This document shows, piece by piece, positions 45,414-55,408 of a DNA stretch of 64,000 nucleotides. The stretch is from NCBI RefSeq assembly GCF_002794355.1, contig NZ_PGOI01000012.1, positions 62,001 through 126,000 of the forward strand, written 5' to 3'. This DNA comes from Pseudorhodobacter sp. MZDSW-24AT. GTDB taxonomy: Bacteria > Pseudomonadota > Alphaproteobacteria > Rhodobacterales > Rhodobacteraceae. The first letter of the stretch is position 1. The number at the start of each line of letters is the position of its first letter. The notes under the pieces were generated by a model, which was given only the letters and a program-made list of their open reading frames with translations, had not been told where the DNA came from and did no database searches. The position numbers and the translations under genes are program-made.

Positions 45414-45977
45414 TTACGCGCGCTCGGAATATTCCATGAATTCCGTGTGCACGATGATCTCTTCATCCTGCCCGATAAAGGGCGGAATCATGATCCGCAC
45501 GCCATTGTCCAGAATGGCGGGCTTGAAGCTGTTCGCCGCCGTCTGCCCCTTCACCACCGGCTCGGTCTCCACGATCCGGCACTTCACCTTTTGCGGCAGC
45601 GTCACCGCCAGCGCCTCATCGCCATAATAGCGGATCGTCGCTGTCATTCCGTCCTGCAAAAACGGCCGCCGCTCGCCCAGCAGGTCGGCGTCCAGTTCGA
45701 TCTGCTCATAGGTCTCGGCATCCATGAACACCAGCCGCCCATCGGTCTCATACAGGAACTGCTGGTCCTTGTTCTCCAGCCGCACCTCCTCCACCTTGTC
45801 TTCCGACCGAAAGCGCTCGTTCAGCTTGCGCCCGTCGCGCAGGTTCTTCAACTCCACCTGCGCAAAGGCGCCCCCCTTGCCGGGTTTCACATGATTGGCC
45901 TTCACGGCCGCCCACAGGCCGCCGTCATGTTCCAGCACCATTCCGGGCTTGATCTCGTTTCCGTTGATTTTCGGCAT
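45414..45977 (-). CDS. efp: elongation factor P
   Basis: The 187-aa translation factor relieves ribosome stalling at polyproline. It starts [20 protein letters not shown]. The tip loop reads [19 protein letters not shown], with Lys in KPGKGG at the modification site. The C-terminal part has GPxVKGQTA-like [18 protein letters not shown] and [17 protein letters not shown]. The divergent gap of 218 nt upstream holds the promoter. Confidence 0.97.
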   Translation of the reverse strand: MPKINGNEIKPGMVLEHDGGLWAAVKANHVKPGKGGAFAQVELKNLRDGRKLNERFRSEDKVEEVRLENKDQQFLYETDGRLVFMDAETYEQIELDADLLGERRPFLQDGMTATIRYYGDEALAVTLPQKVKCRIVETEPVVKGQTAANSFKPAILDNGVRIMIPPFIGQDEEIIVHTEFMEYSERA

Positions 45978-46001
45978 TTGCGGCGAAACCTTGACAAAAG
46001 G

Positions 46002-46029
46002 TTGAAGTCAAAAAGAAGCCCCCTATATC
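46002..46029 (+). promoter_or_regulatory. candidate promoter of the 108-aa conserved protein
   Basis: TTGAAG (46002-46007), a 16-nt spacer and TATATC (46024-46029) face the gene at 46196. It implies a leader of about 160 nt. Confidence 0.45.
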
Positions 46030-46195
46030 TGGGCGATGCAAAGCGAGCAAGCAGACTAAATACAGTATGACCTTGCGTCAGTCATGCGTCAGGCGCATGA
46101 CAGGAATGCAAAACAGGTGCTGCCGAATCGCTGTGAAATGTTTAGGTTCGCCCGACGCCAAGAAAGACAAGAGCAAGAATAAAGGACTGCCTCAT

Positions 46196-46522
46196 ATGAC
46201 TGGTTTCGTTGACAGCACTGCCTTCAATTTCGAACAAGGTCAGCGCGCGCGCAAGCTTTTTGCCGCCGTTGTGCTTGCTGCGCTGGACGATGCCATCGCA
46301 GATGACAAAAAATACGGCAACGGGCCAGAGCAGATTGCCCGTTGGGCCCGCTCGCGCGACGGGCGTGAAGTTTTGTCCTGTGCCGGGATCGATCCGAACG
46401 AACGTGTGGTCAAGGGCCTGATGGAATTCGTGTCGAAAGGCGTGCGCACCTCTGTCGCGCTCAGCCGCGAAGAGTCCGAGCGTCGTCACGCGCTGGAATC
46501 GGAAATGGGCGAAGCCGCCTGA
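46196..46522 (+). CDS. conserved Rhodobacterales protein, DUF6280-like
   Basis: The 108-aa soluble protein (MTGFVDSTAFNFEQGQRARK) begins at ATG 46196 with AAAGGA upstream. It is helical and charged, with KYGNGPEQIARWARSRDG and CAGIDPNERVVKGLMEFV. I recall closely similar proteins throughout Rhodobacteraceae under DUF6280; the function is unknown. A long leader and a very strong terminator suggest a well-expressed single gene. Confidence 0.8.
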   Translation: MTGFVDSTAFNFEQGQRARKLFAAVVLAALDDAIADDKKYGNGPEQIARWARSRDGREVLSCAGIDPNERVVKGLMEFVSKGVRTSVALSREESERRHALESEMGEAA

Positions 46523-46541
46523 TCGGCGCTTTCTCCGCGCC

Positions 46542-46580
46542 AAAACAAAACGCGCCCTTGCGGGGGCGCGTTTTGTTTTT
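46542..46580. terminator. strong bidirectional terminator
   Basis: AAAACGCGCCC pairs with GGGGCGCGTTTT around loop TTGCG, flanked by A-rich and T-rich tracts that extend the stem (AAAACAAAA with TTTTGTTTT). It ends the 108-aa gene and, on the other strand, follows the DUF2497 gene. Confidence 0.9.
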
Positions 46581-46635
46581 CCGGCATCAAACATCGGGCA
46601 CCCTTGGCACGCAAGGGGTTTGCAGGCGCAATCCC

Positions 46636-47529
46636 CTATTGGAATTCGCGCACCGCCAGCGCGCGCGCAATCTCGGCCCGCACCAGCTTGCGAACATTGC
46701 GGGTGATCCGCTCGCCCAGATTGCCTGACAATTCCTCGCGGATCAGATCCCGCACCAGATCGCGCAACACCTCTTCATCAAAGGTCATGCCGCCCGCCTG
46801 AACGCTTTCCAGATCGGAAATCACCTCTTCCTCCGTCTCCCGCGCCAGATCGGCCCGGACGGCGGCTTCGGCCGCATCGGCCCAACCCGCGTCTTCCTCC
46901 GAAGGGCGGGTCTCGCGCGCAGGCCGCCCGGCAACCGCTGCGAAGGCAGGGGGCGCGTCAAACTCTGCCTGCACAGATGCGAAGTCCGCCATCGGCGCTT
47001 CGACAAAGGTTTCGGCAAAACGGGCTTCCAGCGCACTGGCCCGCGGGGCCGCCTTAAAGCGGGGCAACGTCTCCTCTGGCTCTATCTGCCAGATTTCCGG
47101 GTCGCCAAAGGGCGATTCCCATTCTTCCTCGGCCACCGCCGCCCCCAGACGCGACACGACGTTTTCCACCGGCAGCGCGGGCGCGGGCTCTGAAACGGCA
47201 CGCACCGGTTCAACCGCCCCCGGCCCCCAGCCTTCTTCCGCCGCCGCCTCCGGCACCGCCGCACCGGCTTCCGTGTCCTGCGTCAGTCCACGGGTCGCCT
47301 CTGTCGCGGCGACGTCTTCGCCCACGCCGTCAAGACTCTCCGGGGCCTCGGGGGCCTCCGAGGCCTCGGGGTCTGAAACCACCCGCAAGGCGGGGGTCAG
47401 CAACAGCTTGCCCGGCCCCTCTGGCGTCACCGGCTCTCCGGGGCGCACAGGGCGCAAATCCTCCGACACCAGCCGCCGGATCGAGGACAGAACATCCTCA
47501 ATATCATGAGTGCTCATCGGTTCCGACAT
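46636..47529 (-). CDS. DUF2497 / PopZ-like polar organiser protein
   Basis: The 297-aa product starts MSEPMSTHDIEDVLSSIRRL (ATG 47529; ATG 47517 also possible). It has the conserved N-terminal helix, a long acidic Pro/Glu/Ala-rich middle of low complexity, and the C-terminal helical block FDEEVLRDLVRDLIREEL followed by RNVRKLVRAEIARAL. This three-part plan matches DUF2497 proteins related to PopZ of Caulobacter, which self-assemble at cell poles and recruit client proteins. The middle region is much more acidic than neighbouring proteins, as in PopZ. Confidence 0.85.
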   Translation of the reverse strand: MSEPMSTHDIEDVLSSIRRLVSEDLRPVRPGEPVTPEGPGKLLLTPALRVVSDPEASEAPEAPESLDGVGEDVAATEATRGLTQDTEAGAAVPEAAAEEGWGPGAVEPVRAVSEPAPALPVENVVSRLGAAVAEEEWESPFGDPEIWQIEPEETLPRFKAAPRASALEARFAETFVEAPMADFASVQAEFDAPPAFAAVAGRPARETRPSEEDAGWADAAEAAVRADLARETEEEVISDLESVQAGGMTFDEEVLRDLVRDLIREELSGNLGERITRNVRKLVRAEIARALAVREFQ

Positions 47530-47675
47530 TCGACACCTGCCCGTCGTCTTGCTGCCCTCCGGCTTGCCTTGCGCGATGACACGAAGGTCATCCCGCCCGC
47601 CGGTATCCGCCTTCAGTGTAATCCGCCCCGCGCCGCAGCACAAGAAAATGGCGCGAAGGCGCGCGTTGTCCGCCA

Positions 47676-47699
47676 CTGTGCCCCGCTGCCGGGGCACAG
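47676..47699 (-). other. hairpin after tolC
   Basis: A 9-bp perfect stem CTGTGCCCC/GGGGCACAG with loop GCTGCC lies 8 nt past the tolC stop. No T tract follows, so it may protect the mRNA end rather than terminate. Confidence 0.5.
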
Positions 47700-47707
47700 C
47701 GCGCCGC

Positions 47708-49069
47708 TTACTTCAGCTTTTCCAGAATCCGGTCCAGCTTCTTGCCCTGCGCCGAATGGCTCGGCGCGTTCTTCACCGCATTGTAATAGGCCGCCGGATC
47801 ATAGGTCGGGATGCCCAGCTTCAGATGCTCCACCGACAAAAGACCCATGGCCTGCAACACCCGGTAAACGCCCAGATAGCGCTGCGCCTCGGCCTCGATC
47901 CGCGTCACCCGCGCGTCCAGCAATTCCTGCTCGGCGTTCAGCACATCCAGCGTGGTGCGCGCGCCAAGGTTCGCCTCTTCGCGCACGCCGTCAAAGGCGG
48001 TCTGCGCCGCGCGGATCTGCCGATCCCCGGCCTGCACCTGCGCATTGGCAATCGACAGCCCGGCCCAGGCATTGCCCACCGCCTCGGCAATCTGCACCCC
48101 CGCCTGCGCCAGATCCGACCGCGCACCATCGCGCTGCGCAATCGCCTGCCGCAACAGCGAGGCCTGCGCCCCGCCCGAATAGACCCGCTGGCTCAGGGAC
48201 AGGCCAAAGCTCTGGTTCTCGGCCCCCACATCATTGATGCCCACCCCGGCGCGGGCCGAAACCGTTGGCTTGAACCCGGCCTTCTGCAATTCCACCGCCA
48301 ATTCGTTGATGGTCACCCGGCGCTGTGCGCCCAGAATGGCCGGATGCGTCCGCAGCGCCACCGCGCGCGCCGCCTCCATCGACGCGGGCAAGCTGGGCGA
48401 GGTCGGCAAGCGCGCCAGACCGCGCGGATAGGCCCCGGTCGCGGCCTTGAAGGCCTCACGCGCCACCATCAGATTGCCCTCGGCCGCCGCAAGCCCCGCC
48501 CGCGCCGCCGCCAGCCGCGCCTCGGCGATCGACACATCGGTGCGGGTGATCTCCCCCACCTCGAACCGGTCCTGCGCCGCCCGCAATTCCTGCGTCACCA
48601 GCCGCACGTTCGACTCGCGCAAGGCCAGCAGCTGCTGGTTCACCTGCACCTCCACATATGAGGCCACCGCCGCGAACAGCACATCCTGCTCCACGCTGCG
48701 CAACAGCTCTCGCGTGGCCAGCACCGTTTCCTTGGCAATCTCGATGCGGATCGCGCGGCGACCAAAATCCAGCAGCACCAATTGCGCCGACAGATCAAAG
48801 GTGGTGCGCACCCCTTCCACAAACGGCCCGCTCGCGGTTTGCTGGCTGCGCGAATAGCCGCTGTTCAGCGCAAAATCCACCACCGGCCGCAGCGTCGACA
48901 TCGCCTGCGCCACATCCTCATCCGCCGCCCGCAGCGTGGCCTCTTGCTTGTCCAAAAGGTTCGACGTCCGGTAGGCCGCGATGAAGGCATCTGTCAGAGT
49001 CTGGGCCTGCGCCGCAGGCGCCGCCATCACGCTGACCGCCACCGCTGCCGCTGCAAAAAATCCACGCAT
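47708..49069 (-). CDS. TolC-family outer membrane efflux protein
   Basis: The 453-aa protein has a signal peptide (FFAAAAVAVSVMAAPAAQAQ) and the repeated TolC pattern: TLTDAFIAAYRTSNLL, then FALNSGYSRSQQTAS, FEVGEITRTDVSIAEARLAA, SARAGVGINDVGAENQSF and GARTTLDVLNAEQELLDAR. It forms the trimeric channel for type I secretion or multidrug export. No inner-membrane pump partner is adjacent. Confidence 0.94.
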   Translation of the reverse strand: MRGFFAAAAVAVSVMAAPAAQAQTLTDAFIAAYRTSNLLDKQEATLRAADEDVAQAMSTLRPVVDFALNSGYSRSQQTASGPFVEGVRTTFDLSAQLVLLDFGRRAIRIEIAKETVLATRELLRSVEQDVLFAAVASYVEVQVNQQLLALRESNVRLVTQELRAAQDRFEVGEITRTDVSIAEARLAAARAGLAAAEGNLMVAREAFKAATGAYPRGLARLPTSPSLPASMEAARAVALRTHPAILGAQRRVTINELAVELQKAGFKPTVSARAGVGINDVGAENQSFGLSLSQRVYSGGAQASLLRQAIAQRDGARSDLAQAGVQIAEAVGNAWAGLSIANAQVQAGDRQIRAAQTAFDGVREEANLGARTTLDVLNAEQELLDARVTRIEAEAQRYLGVYRVLQAMGLLSVEHLKLGIPTYDPAAYYNAVKNAPSHSAQGKKLDRILEKLK

Positions 49070-49142
49070 ATCCTGACCGCTCCTGTCGATTGTCCCCGCT
49101 TTGAACGCGCAGGATCTGCCTTTTTGTCGCGCGCCTCCGCTG

Positions 49143-49796
49143 TCAGAGCGTGAAGGCGCTTTCTTTCCGGAAACCGGGCAGCACCGGGGCGGCGGCGTTG
49201 AACACGAACCGCCAGCTCACCTGTCCGCCCGATTTGAACCCAACCCGCACCACACCCAAGGCGCCTTCCATGAACAGCGCCGCAATGCGCCCGCCATCCT
49301 TCAGCTGGTCCAGCACCGCCTGCGGGATCACCTCAACGCCGCCCTGCACCGTGATCACATCATAGGGCCCATGCTTGGCCGCCCCGGCGGCCAGTGGCCC
49401 CACGATCACGGCGGCATTGTCCACCGACGCCTGCGACAGCAGGTTCTGCGCCTCGCCCGCAAAGGCCTCATCTTCTTCGACCGCCACCACCGCATCGGCC
49501 AGCCGCGCGATCACCGCCGCCGAATAGCCCAAGCCACAGCCCAGATCCAACACCAGCTCGTCCGGCTGAATGTCCAGCGCATCCAGCATCTTGGCCAGCG
49601 TGCGCGGCTCTAGCACCACCCGGTCCGTCCGCAGCACCAGATTTTCGCCCATATAGGCCGCCTCGCGCTTGTCGCGCGGCACGAACACCTCGCGCGGCAC
49701 CGTCAGCATCGCCTCGATGATCGGAAATTTGGTCACGTCCGAAGGTCGCACCTGGGTGTCAACCATCATCACGCGGCGGGCAGAGAAATCGGTCAT
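49143..49796 (-). CDS. protein-L-isoaspartate O-methyltransferase family protein
   Basis: The 217-aa SAM-dependent enzyme starts TDFSARRVMMVDTQVRPSDV and contains VLDLGCGLGYSAAVIARLAD (motif I) and YDVITVQGGVEVIPQAVLDQ. This sub-family is common next to tolC in Rhodobacterales and differs from true Pcm, where motif I is usually EIGTGSGYQ. Repair of isoaspartate is therefore possible but not certain. Confidence 0.85.
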   Translation of the reverse strand: MTDFSARRVMMVDTQVRPSDVTKFPIIEAMLTVPREVFVPRDKREAAYMGENLVLRTDRVVLEPRTLAKMLDALDIQPDELVLDLGCGLGYSAAVIARLADAVVAVEEDEAFAGEAQNLLSQASVDNAAVIVGPLAAGAAKHGPYDVITVQGGVEVIPQAVLDQLKDGGRIAALFMEGALGVVRVGFKSGGQVSWRFVFNAAAPVLPGFRKESAFTL

Positions 49797-49942
49797 GGGT
49801 TGAACTCACGGGTCTAGATCGGCTGCTGCTTTTCTCTTGCCACATCTCCCCGGCGGGGGCAACGCCACAGTCGGGCGGCGCTGCGACGGCATCGGGATTT
49901 TTTGCCCCACTGCGTCTCCCGCGCCGCAGTCTGTGCCCAAGA

Positions 49943-50623
49943 TCATGGCGCAACACGTTGTAATGTGGGCGCAATCACCGCGAATGCCGCTTCGGCCGCC
50001 GGGCTTTCGTCAAAGGTGCACAGCACACCCTGCGCCACCGCACGGCAGGGCCCCGTCTCGTCGCTGATCCAGTCCAGCGGGTTCAAAAACCACACCGCCC
50101 CGCCATCGCCCTCGACATCCTCGAAAAACACGGTCGAGATCTCTTCGGCCAGCACCCCATCGCCCAAATCCGCGAAATAAGGCTGATCCACCGCCCATCC
50201 TTGTGGCAGCGTCACCCGCAGCCCGGTCGCCGCATCCGCAAAGTCGCAGCGCGCCTCGGCGCAGCGCAGCGCCACCCCGCCCGCGATCTCCAGCACCGGC
50301 ACCACGATCTCCGCCATCCCGGCGGTCACCTCCACCTCGGCCTCATAAAGCTCGACCGGCGTGAAGCCCGAAAACAGATAGCGCCCCGGCTCCAGCGCCA
50401 CCCGCCACGGCCCTTGCACCGGTGCCTCGGTCATCACCATGGCATCCAGCACATTCGCCTCCTCCGGCAGGTCCAGCGGCACCGCCGACCACGACACCGC
50501 GTCGCCTTCGGCCCCATCCGGCCCTTCGGCGCGCACCTCCAGCTGCACCGGCGCCGCCCCGGCCGCCGCCGCCAGCATAAGCGCCCCCGCCAGCACCACC
50601 GCGCCCCACCGCCGTCCCATCAT
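49943..50623 (-). CDS. secreted protein of unknown function
   Basis: The product is about 226 aa with a signal peptide (VVLAGALMLAAAAGAAPVQL). The mature part is acidic and beta-rich (RVALEPGRYLFSGFTPVELY, then EAEVEVTAGMAEIVVPVLE) with four Cys. It contains GWAVDQPYFADLGDG and VWFLNPLDW. I recognise no family. ATG 50623 is chosen; ATG 50620 and GTG 50635 are also possible. The high Gly content in other frames is an artefact of GC. Confidence 0.65.
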   Translation of the reverse strand: MMGRRWGAVVLAGALMLAAAAGAAPVQLEVRAEGPDGAEGDAVSWSAVPLDLPEEANVLDAMVMTEAPVQGPWRVALEPGRYLFSGFTPVELYEAEVEVTAGMAEIVVPVLEIAGGVALRCAEARCDFADAATGLRVTLPQGWAVDQPYFADLGDGVLAEEISTVFFEDVEGDGGAVWFLNPLDWISDETGPCRAVAQGVLCTFDESPAAEAAFAVIAPTLQRVAP

Positions 50624-50715
50624 CACCTGTTCCACTCCCGGCTCACTTCACGCCCGCCTTCCTGCGCAGAGCGCGCCGATTTGGCAAGCCCACGCGCGGC
50701 GCTGCCGCTTGCACC

Positions 50716-50745
50716 TTTCCAAAATACTCCCGCCGGAGGCGTCCG
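50716..50745 (-). repeat. short intergenic motif GCCTCCGGCGGGAGTATTTT
   Basis: On the minus strand, after the dxs stop, GCCTCCGGCGGGAGTATTTT is followed by GGAAAG. I recall this as a frequent gene-end motif in Rhodobacterales. The GCCTCCGGCGG palindrome followed by A/T makes it a candidate weak terminator. A truncated relative, CGCCGGAGGCG, follows ilvB at 26759. Confidence 0.5.
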
Positions 50746-50767
50746 ACATCCGCCCCGCGCACCGCCC

Positions 50768-52693
50768 TTATACCAGCCGCAGCCCCCGCGCGGCCCCCGC
50801 GCGGCCCAAGGCCTGTCGCGCCGCCGCCGCAATATCGCCTGCCTGCAAGCCCGCCCAGTCATACATCTGCGCCGGGGCGGCCTGATCGATGAACCGGTCG
50901 GGCAGCACCAGCGTGCGGATCGCGCGCCCGCGCTCCAACAGCCCCGCCCCTGCCAGATAATGCAGCACCAAGGCCCCAAAGCCCCCGGTGCTGCCCTGCT
51001 CCACCGTGATCAGCGCCGCATGGCCTTCGATCAGCCGGTCGATCAGCGCATGATCCAGCGGCTTGGCAAAGCGGGCATCGGCCACCGTCACCGAAATGCC
51101 CTCGGCCTCCAGCAGATCCGCCGCCGCCTGCACCTCGCCCAGATGCGCGCCAAAGGACAGCAGCGCCACCTCCCGCCCTTCGCGCAGCACCCGGCCCTTG
51201 CCGATCTCCAGAACCTGCCCGCGCTCGGGCATCTCCACGCCAAGGCCCTCGCCGCGCGGATAGCGAAAGGCGATCGGCCCGCTGTCATGGGCCACGGCGG
51301 TGGCGATCATATGGCACAGCTCTGCCTCATCCCCCGCCGCCATCACCACCATGTTGGGCAGATTGGCCAGAAAGGCCACGTCAAAGGCCCCGGCATGGGT
51401 GGCCCCGTCCTGCCCCACCAGCCCCGCCCGGTCGATGGCAAAGCGCACGGGCAGATTCTGCAAGGCCACATCATGCACGATCTGGTCATAGCCCCGTTGC
51501 AGGAAGCTCGAATAAATCGCGCAGAACGGCTTCAGGCCACTGGCGGCCAGACCCGCGGCAAAGGTCACCCCATGCTGCTCGGCGATGCCCACATCAAACA
51601 CCCGCGCCGGAAAGCGCCGCGCCATCACGTCCAGCCCGGTGCCCCCCGGCATGGCGGCGGTGATTCCCACGATGCGCGGATCGCGCGCGGCCTCTTCCGT
51701 CAGCCGTTGGCCAAAGACGCTGGTGTAACTCGGCGCATTCGACTTCGCCTTCACCTGCGCGCCGGTCGCCACATCGAATTTCGCCACCCCGTGATACTTG
51801 TCATCCGCGCCTTCCGCAGGGGCATAGCCCTTGCCCTTCACCGTCACCGCATGGATCAACACCGGCCCGGTCGCGCGCGCCCGCGCCGCCCGCAAGGTGG
51901 CCAGCAGTTGCGGCACATCATGCCCGTCCACCGGGCCGATATAGGTAAAGCCGAATTCCTCGAACAAGGTGCCGCCCCCCGGCATCCCCGTCACCATCGC
52001 CCGCGCGCGCCGCGCGCCATCTCGCACCGGCCCCGGCAAATGCGCCTCCACCCCTTCGGCCACCGCCTTCAGCGTGGCGAGCGGCCCCTTGGCGGCAATG
52101 TCGTTCAGATAGCGCTGCAAGGCGCCCACGGGCGGCGCAATGCTCATGTCATTGTCGTTCAGCACCACGAACATCCGGCTTTTCAGATGGCCCGCATGGT
52201 TCATCGCCTCATAGGCCATGCCAGCCGTGATCGCGCCATCTCCGATCACCGCAATGGTGTCGCCCACCGGCATCCCCATCTCGCGCCCCACGGCAAAGCC
52301 AAGCGCAGCGCTGATCGACGTGCTGGAATGCGCCGCGCCAAACGGGTCAAACTCCGATTCCGCCCGCTTGGTGAACCCGCTCAATCCCCCCGCCTGCCGC
52401 AGGGTCAGCATCCGGTCGCGCCGCCCGGTCAAAATCTTGTGCGGATAGCACTGGTGCCCCACATCCCAGATCAGCTTGTCCATCGGCGTGTTGAACACGG
52501 CATGGATCGCCACCGTCAACTCCACCACGCCCAGCGACGATCCCAGATGCCCGCCCGTGCGGCTCACCACCTCAATCGTCTCGCGCCGCAGCTCATCGGC
52601 CAAAGCCGCAAGCTCGGCATCGCTCAAGGCCTTCAGATCGGCAGGGCCGGACACGCGGTCCAGCGTCGGGGTGTGAATGCCGTGCAGGCCCAT
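50768..52693 (-). CDS. dxs: 1-deoxy-D-xylulose-5-phosphate synthase
   Basis: The 641-aa ThDP enzyme starts the MEP isoprenoid pathway and supplies carotenoid and bacteriochlorophyll side chains. ATG 52693 has GGGAGG upstream; the open frame extending to 52888 lies in the pufX terminator region and is not coding. Marks are [70 protein letters not shown] and [11 protein letters not shown]. It follows pufX, as in R. capsulatus and R. sphaeroides, and may be read partly from the puf promoter. Confidence 0.97.
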   Translation of the reverse strand: MGLHGIHTPTLDRVSGPADLKALSDAELAALADELRRETIEVVSRTGGHLGSSLGVVELTVAIHAVFNTPMDKLIWDVGHQCYPHKILTGRRDRMLTLRQAGGLSGFTKRAESEFDPFGAAHSSTSISAALGFAVGREMGMPVGDTIAVIGDGAITAGMAYEAMNHAGHLKSRMFVVLNDNDMSIAPPVGALQRYLNDIAAKGPLATLKAVAEGVEAHLPGPVRDGARRARAMVTGMPGGGTLFEEFGFTYIGPVDGHDVPQLLATLRAARARATGPVLIHAVTVKGKGYAPAEGADDKYHGVAKFDVATGAQVKAKSNAPSYTSVFGQRLTEEAARDPRIVGITAAMPGGTGLDVMARRFPARVFDVGIAEQHGVTFAAGLAASGLKPFCAIYSSFLQRGYDQIVHDVALQNLPVRFAIDRAGLVGQDGATHAGAFDVAFLANLPNMVVMAAGDEAELCHMIATAVAHDSGPIAFRYPRGEGLGVEMPERGQVLEIGKGRVLREGREVALLSFGAHLGEVQAAADLLEAEGISVTVADARFAKPLDHALIDRLIEGHAALITVEQGSTGGFGALVLHYLAGAGLLERGRAIRTLVLPDRFIDQAAPAQMYDWAGLQAGDIAAAARQALGRAGAARGLRLV

Positions 52694-52742
52694 GGTCGCG
52701 TCCTCCCGAAAGGTTGGCCCTCGATCCGCATCGACCGAAAGC

Positions 52743-52777
52743 AAAAAAGTGCCGTATGGATCACCTCCACACGGCAC
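52743..52777 (-). terminator. puf operon terminator
   Basis: On the minus strand the stem GTGCCGTGTGGA/TCCATACGGCAC (52749-52777) is followed by TTTTTT (52743-52748). It lies about 115 nt after pufX and before dxs, so dxs needs readthrough or its own promoter. Confidence 0.85.
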
Positions 52778-52892
52778 CAGGTCCCTGTCGCCAACAGGAA
52801 GGGAACCGGGCTGTGGTTGTGCCCCGGATCCGGGCCGGCGTTCTGGCCCGAATGGTCTGGCAAGGGCGGCTGCGCGCCGCCCTCGCATCGGA

Positions 52893-53135
52893 TCAGGCCA
52901 GATCGTGGCCCGCCACCGTCAGCGGCTGCTCCAGGCTCGAGCGCGGCATCGGATCGGGCGTCTGGCGGCTTTCCTCGGGCAACAACAGCCCGATGCCATA
53001 GATCGCCCCCAGGATCAGCCCGATCGCCAGCAGGAAGGCCCCCGCCAGAAAGGCCCCCCACATCATCTGGCCGAAAATCCAGGTGCGCAGGCGGCTTGTC
53101 GGGCTTTCGTCTACGTAGAACGGTTTGTCAGACAT
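52893..53135 (-). CDS. pufX: reaction-centre/LH1 ring-opening protein PufX
   Basis: The 80-aa product (ATG 53135, GAGGGG upstream) begins [20 protein letters not shown] and has a single membrane helix with several small residues ([21 protein letters not shown]), the GxxxG-type pattern of PufX. The end is Pro-rich ([14 protein letters not shown]). PufX leaves a gap in the LH1 ring for quinone exit. It differs from both R. capsulatus and R. sphaeroides forms, as PufX sequences diverge fast; its place after pufM is decisive. Confidence 0.93.
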   Translation of the reverse strand: MSDKPFYVDESPTSRLRTWIFGQMMWGAFLAGAFLLAIGLILGAIYGIGLLLPEESRQTPDPMPRSSLEQPLTVAGHDLA

Positions 53136-53145
53136 CGTGATCCCC

Positions 53146-54069
53146 TCAATCCAACGGCGCGTAGCCGTGTTCCTGTGCCCAGACATACCAGTTGTCCACC
53201 ACAGTCCCGGTCAGCAGAATGCCGATCCCGCCGGTCAGCGTGACCAGCACCGCAAACCACCAGGCCCAGCGGTGAATGCCCTCCATCGTGGCGTTGAACC
53301 CCATGGTCCAGCGCCAGAACAGCGCCGCCCGCTCGCTCGCCGTGCCGCGGTCCACGATCTGCTCCAGCTCGCGGTCACCGCCAAAGCGGCTGACGGCCAG
53401 AATGGTCGCGCCATGCATCGCAAACAGCAAGGCCGAGCCATAGAGGAAGGCAATCGAAAGCGCGTGGAACGGATTGTAGAACAGATTGCCATAGGTCAGG
53501 CTGAACAGGTTGGTCCAGTCCAGATGGCTGAAGATGCCATAAGGCACGGCATGGCTCCACGATCCCATCAGGATCGGCCGGAACAGACCCAGCACCAGAA
53601 ACAACCAGATGGCAGAGGCAAAGGCCCAAGCCACATGCTTGCCCATCCCAAGCGCCTGCGCCCGCAGGTAGGTCCGCACCCACCAGGCACAGACGCTCAC
53701 CAGCAGGAAGAAGCTGGCGATGATCCACAAGCCCCCCTCGCCCAAAGGCGCAAAGCCAAGGCCGTATTCCTCGGCCGGCGGCTCAAGGCTGAACCAGAAC
53801 AGGTCGCGCAGGAACACTGCCGGGTTCAACCCCGCCTGATGCCAGAACCACGCGCCGACGATGAAGAACCAGATCGCCCCCGCCGCCAGCGAGATCACGC
53901 CCATGGTGCCCAAGTAGACCGGCCCCAGCTGCGCGTTGCCGATCCAGCCCATCAGGTTGGAGAAGCTCGCGCTCTTGGTGCGGTTGGTCAACTCGACGCC
54001 TTCGACCATGCCCATTTCCGGCTCGGCCCGCACCTGCACCTGCGTGAAGATGTTTTGATACTCAGCCAT
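53146..54069 (-). CDS. pufM: photosynthetic reaction centre M subunit
   Basis: The 307-aa subunit has five membrane helices. It contains [20 protein letters not shown], the [19 protein letters not shown] region (bacteriochlorophyll and quinone side) and [20 protein letters not shown], with the His and Glu that bind the non-haem iron. [20 protein letters not shown] follows. The start overlaps pufL by 8 nt. Confidence 0.98.
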   Translation of the reverse strand: MAEYQNIFTQVQVRAEPEMGMVEGVELTNRTKSASFSNLMGWIGNAQLGPVYLGTMGVISLAAGAIWFFIVGAWFWHQAGLNPAVFLRDLFWFSLEPPAEEYGLGFAPLGEGGLWIIASFFLLVSVCAWWVRTYLRAQALGMGKHVAWAFASAIWLFLVLGLFRPILMGSWSHAVPYGIFSHLDWTNLFSLTYGNLFYNPFHALSIAFLYGSALLFAMHGATILAVSRFGGDRELEQIVDRGTASERAALFWRWTMGFNATMEGIHRWAWWFAVLVTLTGGIGILLTGTVVDNWYVWAQEHGYAPLD

Positions 54070-54910
54070 TGACGCCTCCCTCGATCCCCGCCCACCACGG
54101 CAGGTTCAGCCACCAATCCCACCAGACAACCCATTGGTCGAACCAGATGGTGCCCGAAATCACGATACACACCGCCGACCAGAAGCCCGCGTTCAGCGCC
54201 AGCAAAAGCCCCACCCGGTGAATGCCCAAGGTGCCCACCGAATAGCCGATCAGATCGCGGAAATAGGTGTCCTCATGGTCGGGCGTGCGCATTTCCTTGC
54301 CCTTTTCAGGGTTGGCCGCCGACAGGATCAGCGCGCCATGCAACGACAGCGCAAGGGCCGTGGTGAAGAAGAAACTCACCGCGATCATATGCGCCGGATT
54401 GTAATGGAAGTTGCCGTATTGATAGCCGGTGTTCGACACCCAATCGAGATGCGTCCAGATGCCATAGGGAAAGGCATAGCCCCAAGCCCCCATCAGCATC
54501 GGGCGGATCACCACCAGCGTCAGGTAGGCAAAGATCGCCACCCCAAAGGCCACCGGCACATGGTATCCCATGCCCAGCTTGCGGCAGATCTCCACCTCGC
54601 GCATCGCCCAGGACACGAAAGCCCCGGTCGCGCAAATCGTGATCACCTGCCACAACCCGCCCTCGCGCAAGGGCGCGGCCGCCAAGCCCATTTCCACAGG
54701 CGGCGGCGCGATCGAGATCAGCCAGGGGTTCCAGGTCCCTTGCAGGCTTGCGCCATAGAAAATCAGGATGGTGCCAAGGGCTGCAAAGAAAAAGCCCACG
54801 ACTCCAAAGAAGCCAACGTAGAAAGGCCCGACCCAGAAGTCGAACAGGTTCCCGCCGACAAGCGTGCCGCCCGGCACGCGGTATTTTCGTTCGAAGCTGA
54901 GCAGTGCCAT
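54062..54910 (-). CDS. pufL: photosynthetic reaction centre L subunit
   Basis: The 282-aa subunit starts [20 protein letters not shown]. It has five helices and shows [60 protein letters not shown] and [21 protein letters not shown], which include the special-pair and iron His ligands. GGAGAGGG precedes the ATG. It is separated from pufA by a 128-nt region with the stabilising hairpin. Confidence 0.98.
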   Translation of the reverse strand: MALLSFERKYRVPGGTLVGGNLFDFWVGPFYVGFFGVVGFFFAALGTILIFYGASLQGTWNPWLISIAPPPVEMGLAAAPLREGGLWQVITICATGAFVSWAMREVEICRKLGMGYHVPVAFGVAIFAYLTLVVIRPMLMGAWGYAFPYGIWTHLDWVSNTGYQYGNFHYNPAHMIAVSFFFTTALALSLHGALILSAANPEKGKEMRTPDHEDTYFRDLIGYSVGTLGIHRVGLLLALNAGFWSAVCIVISGTIWFDQWVVWWDWWLNLPWWAGIEGGVNG

Positions 54911-54996
54911 GCTTCCCTCTCCGCGTTGATGGAGGCGGTCCCCTCATGGGCGGAATGCGCCATGGCGGGCCGACTTGAAATTCGGTGTGATTTTCA

Positions 54997-55023
54997 CGGG
55001 CGATCTGACCAGCAGATCGCCCG
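54997..55023 (-). other. pufBA mRNA-stabilising hairpin
   Basis: A perfect 11-bp stem CGGGCGATCTG/CAGATCGCCCG with loop of five bases lies 15 nt after the pufA stop. In R. capsulatus a hairpin at this place protects the pufBA segment from 3' decay, so LH1 is made in excess over the reaction centre; the same job is inferred here. Confidence 0.85.
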
Positions 55024-55038
55024 CGACGGCGGCACGGA

Positions 55039-55212
55039 TTACTCCGCGACCACGCGGTTGTATTTGACGGCCGCAATATCCAGCCAGTTGTACGACGGGG
55101 TCGACAACAGGACGAGATGGATCATCGCCGCCAGCAGGAACAGGAACACGCCCTGTGCCACGAACACGCGACGGGGATCGAAGATCAGCCAGATTTTGTA
55201 GAATTTCGACAT
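55039..55212 (-). CDS. pufA: light-harvesting 1 alpha polypeptide
   Basis: The 57-aa product (ATG 55212 after GAGGAGG) has [20 protein letters not shown], the membrane helix [19 protein letters not shown] with the bacteriochlorophyll-binding His, and SYNWLDIAA after it. It pairs with PufB to form LH1. Confidence 0.97.
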   Translation of the reverse strand: MSKFYKIWLIFDPRRVFVAQGVFLFLLAAMIHLVLLSTPSYNWLDIAAVKYNRVVAE

Positions 55213-55225
55213 TGTTTGATCCTCC

Positions 55226-55375
55226 TCAGAACCAAGGGCGCCAGATGTACACAGCCAGGTGGGCCACCACGGCAATCGCCGTGAAAAGCCAAAGCCCGCT
55301 CATGTACACAGAGTGCAGTTCTTGCGCCTGTTCGTCAGTAAGACCCGTGAAGCTCAGGTCAGTTCTGTCAGCCAT
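55226..55375 (-). CDS. pufB: light-harvesting 1 beta polypeptide
   Basis: The 49-aa product (ATG 55375 after CGGAGG) has [20 protein letters not shown] and the helix [20 protein letters not shown], with two His; the second binds bacteriochlorophyll. It ends RPWF as in Rhodobacter. The gap to pufA is 13 nt. Confidence 0.97.
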   Translation of the reverse strand: MADRTDLSFTGLTDEQAQELHSVYMSGLWLFTAIAVVAHLAVYIWRPWF

Positions 55376-55408
55376 AGTATCCTCCGGATTTGGAGACTGC
55401 CGCCGCAT

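Noticed and set aside
50201-53140. 979-codon open frame on the plus strand
   Set aside because: Antisense to dxs and pufX, both certain.
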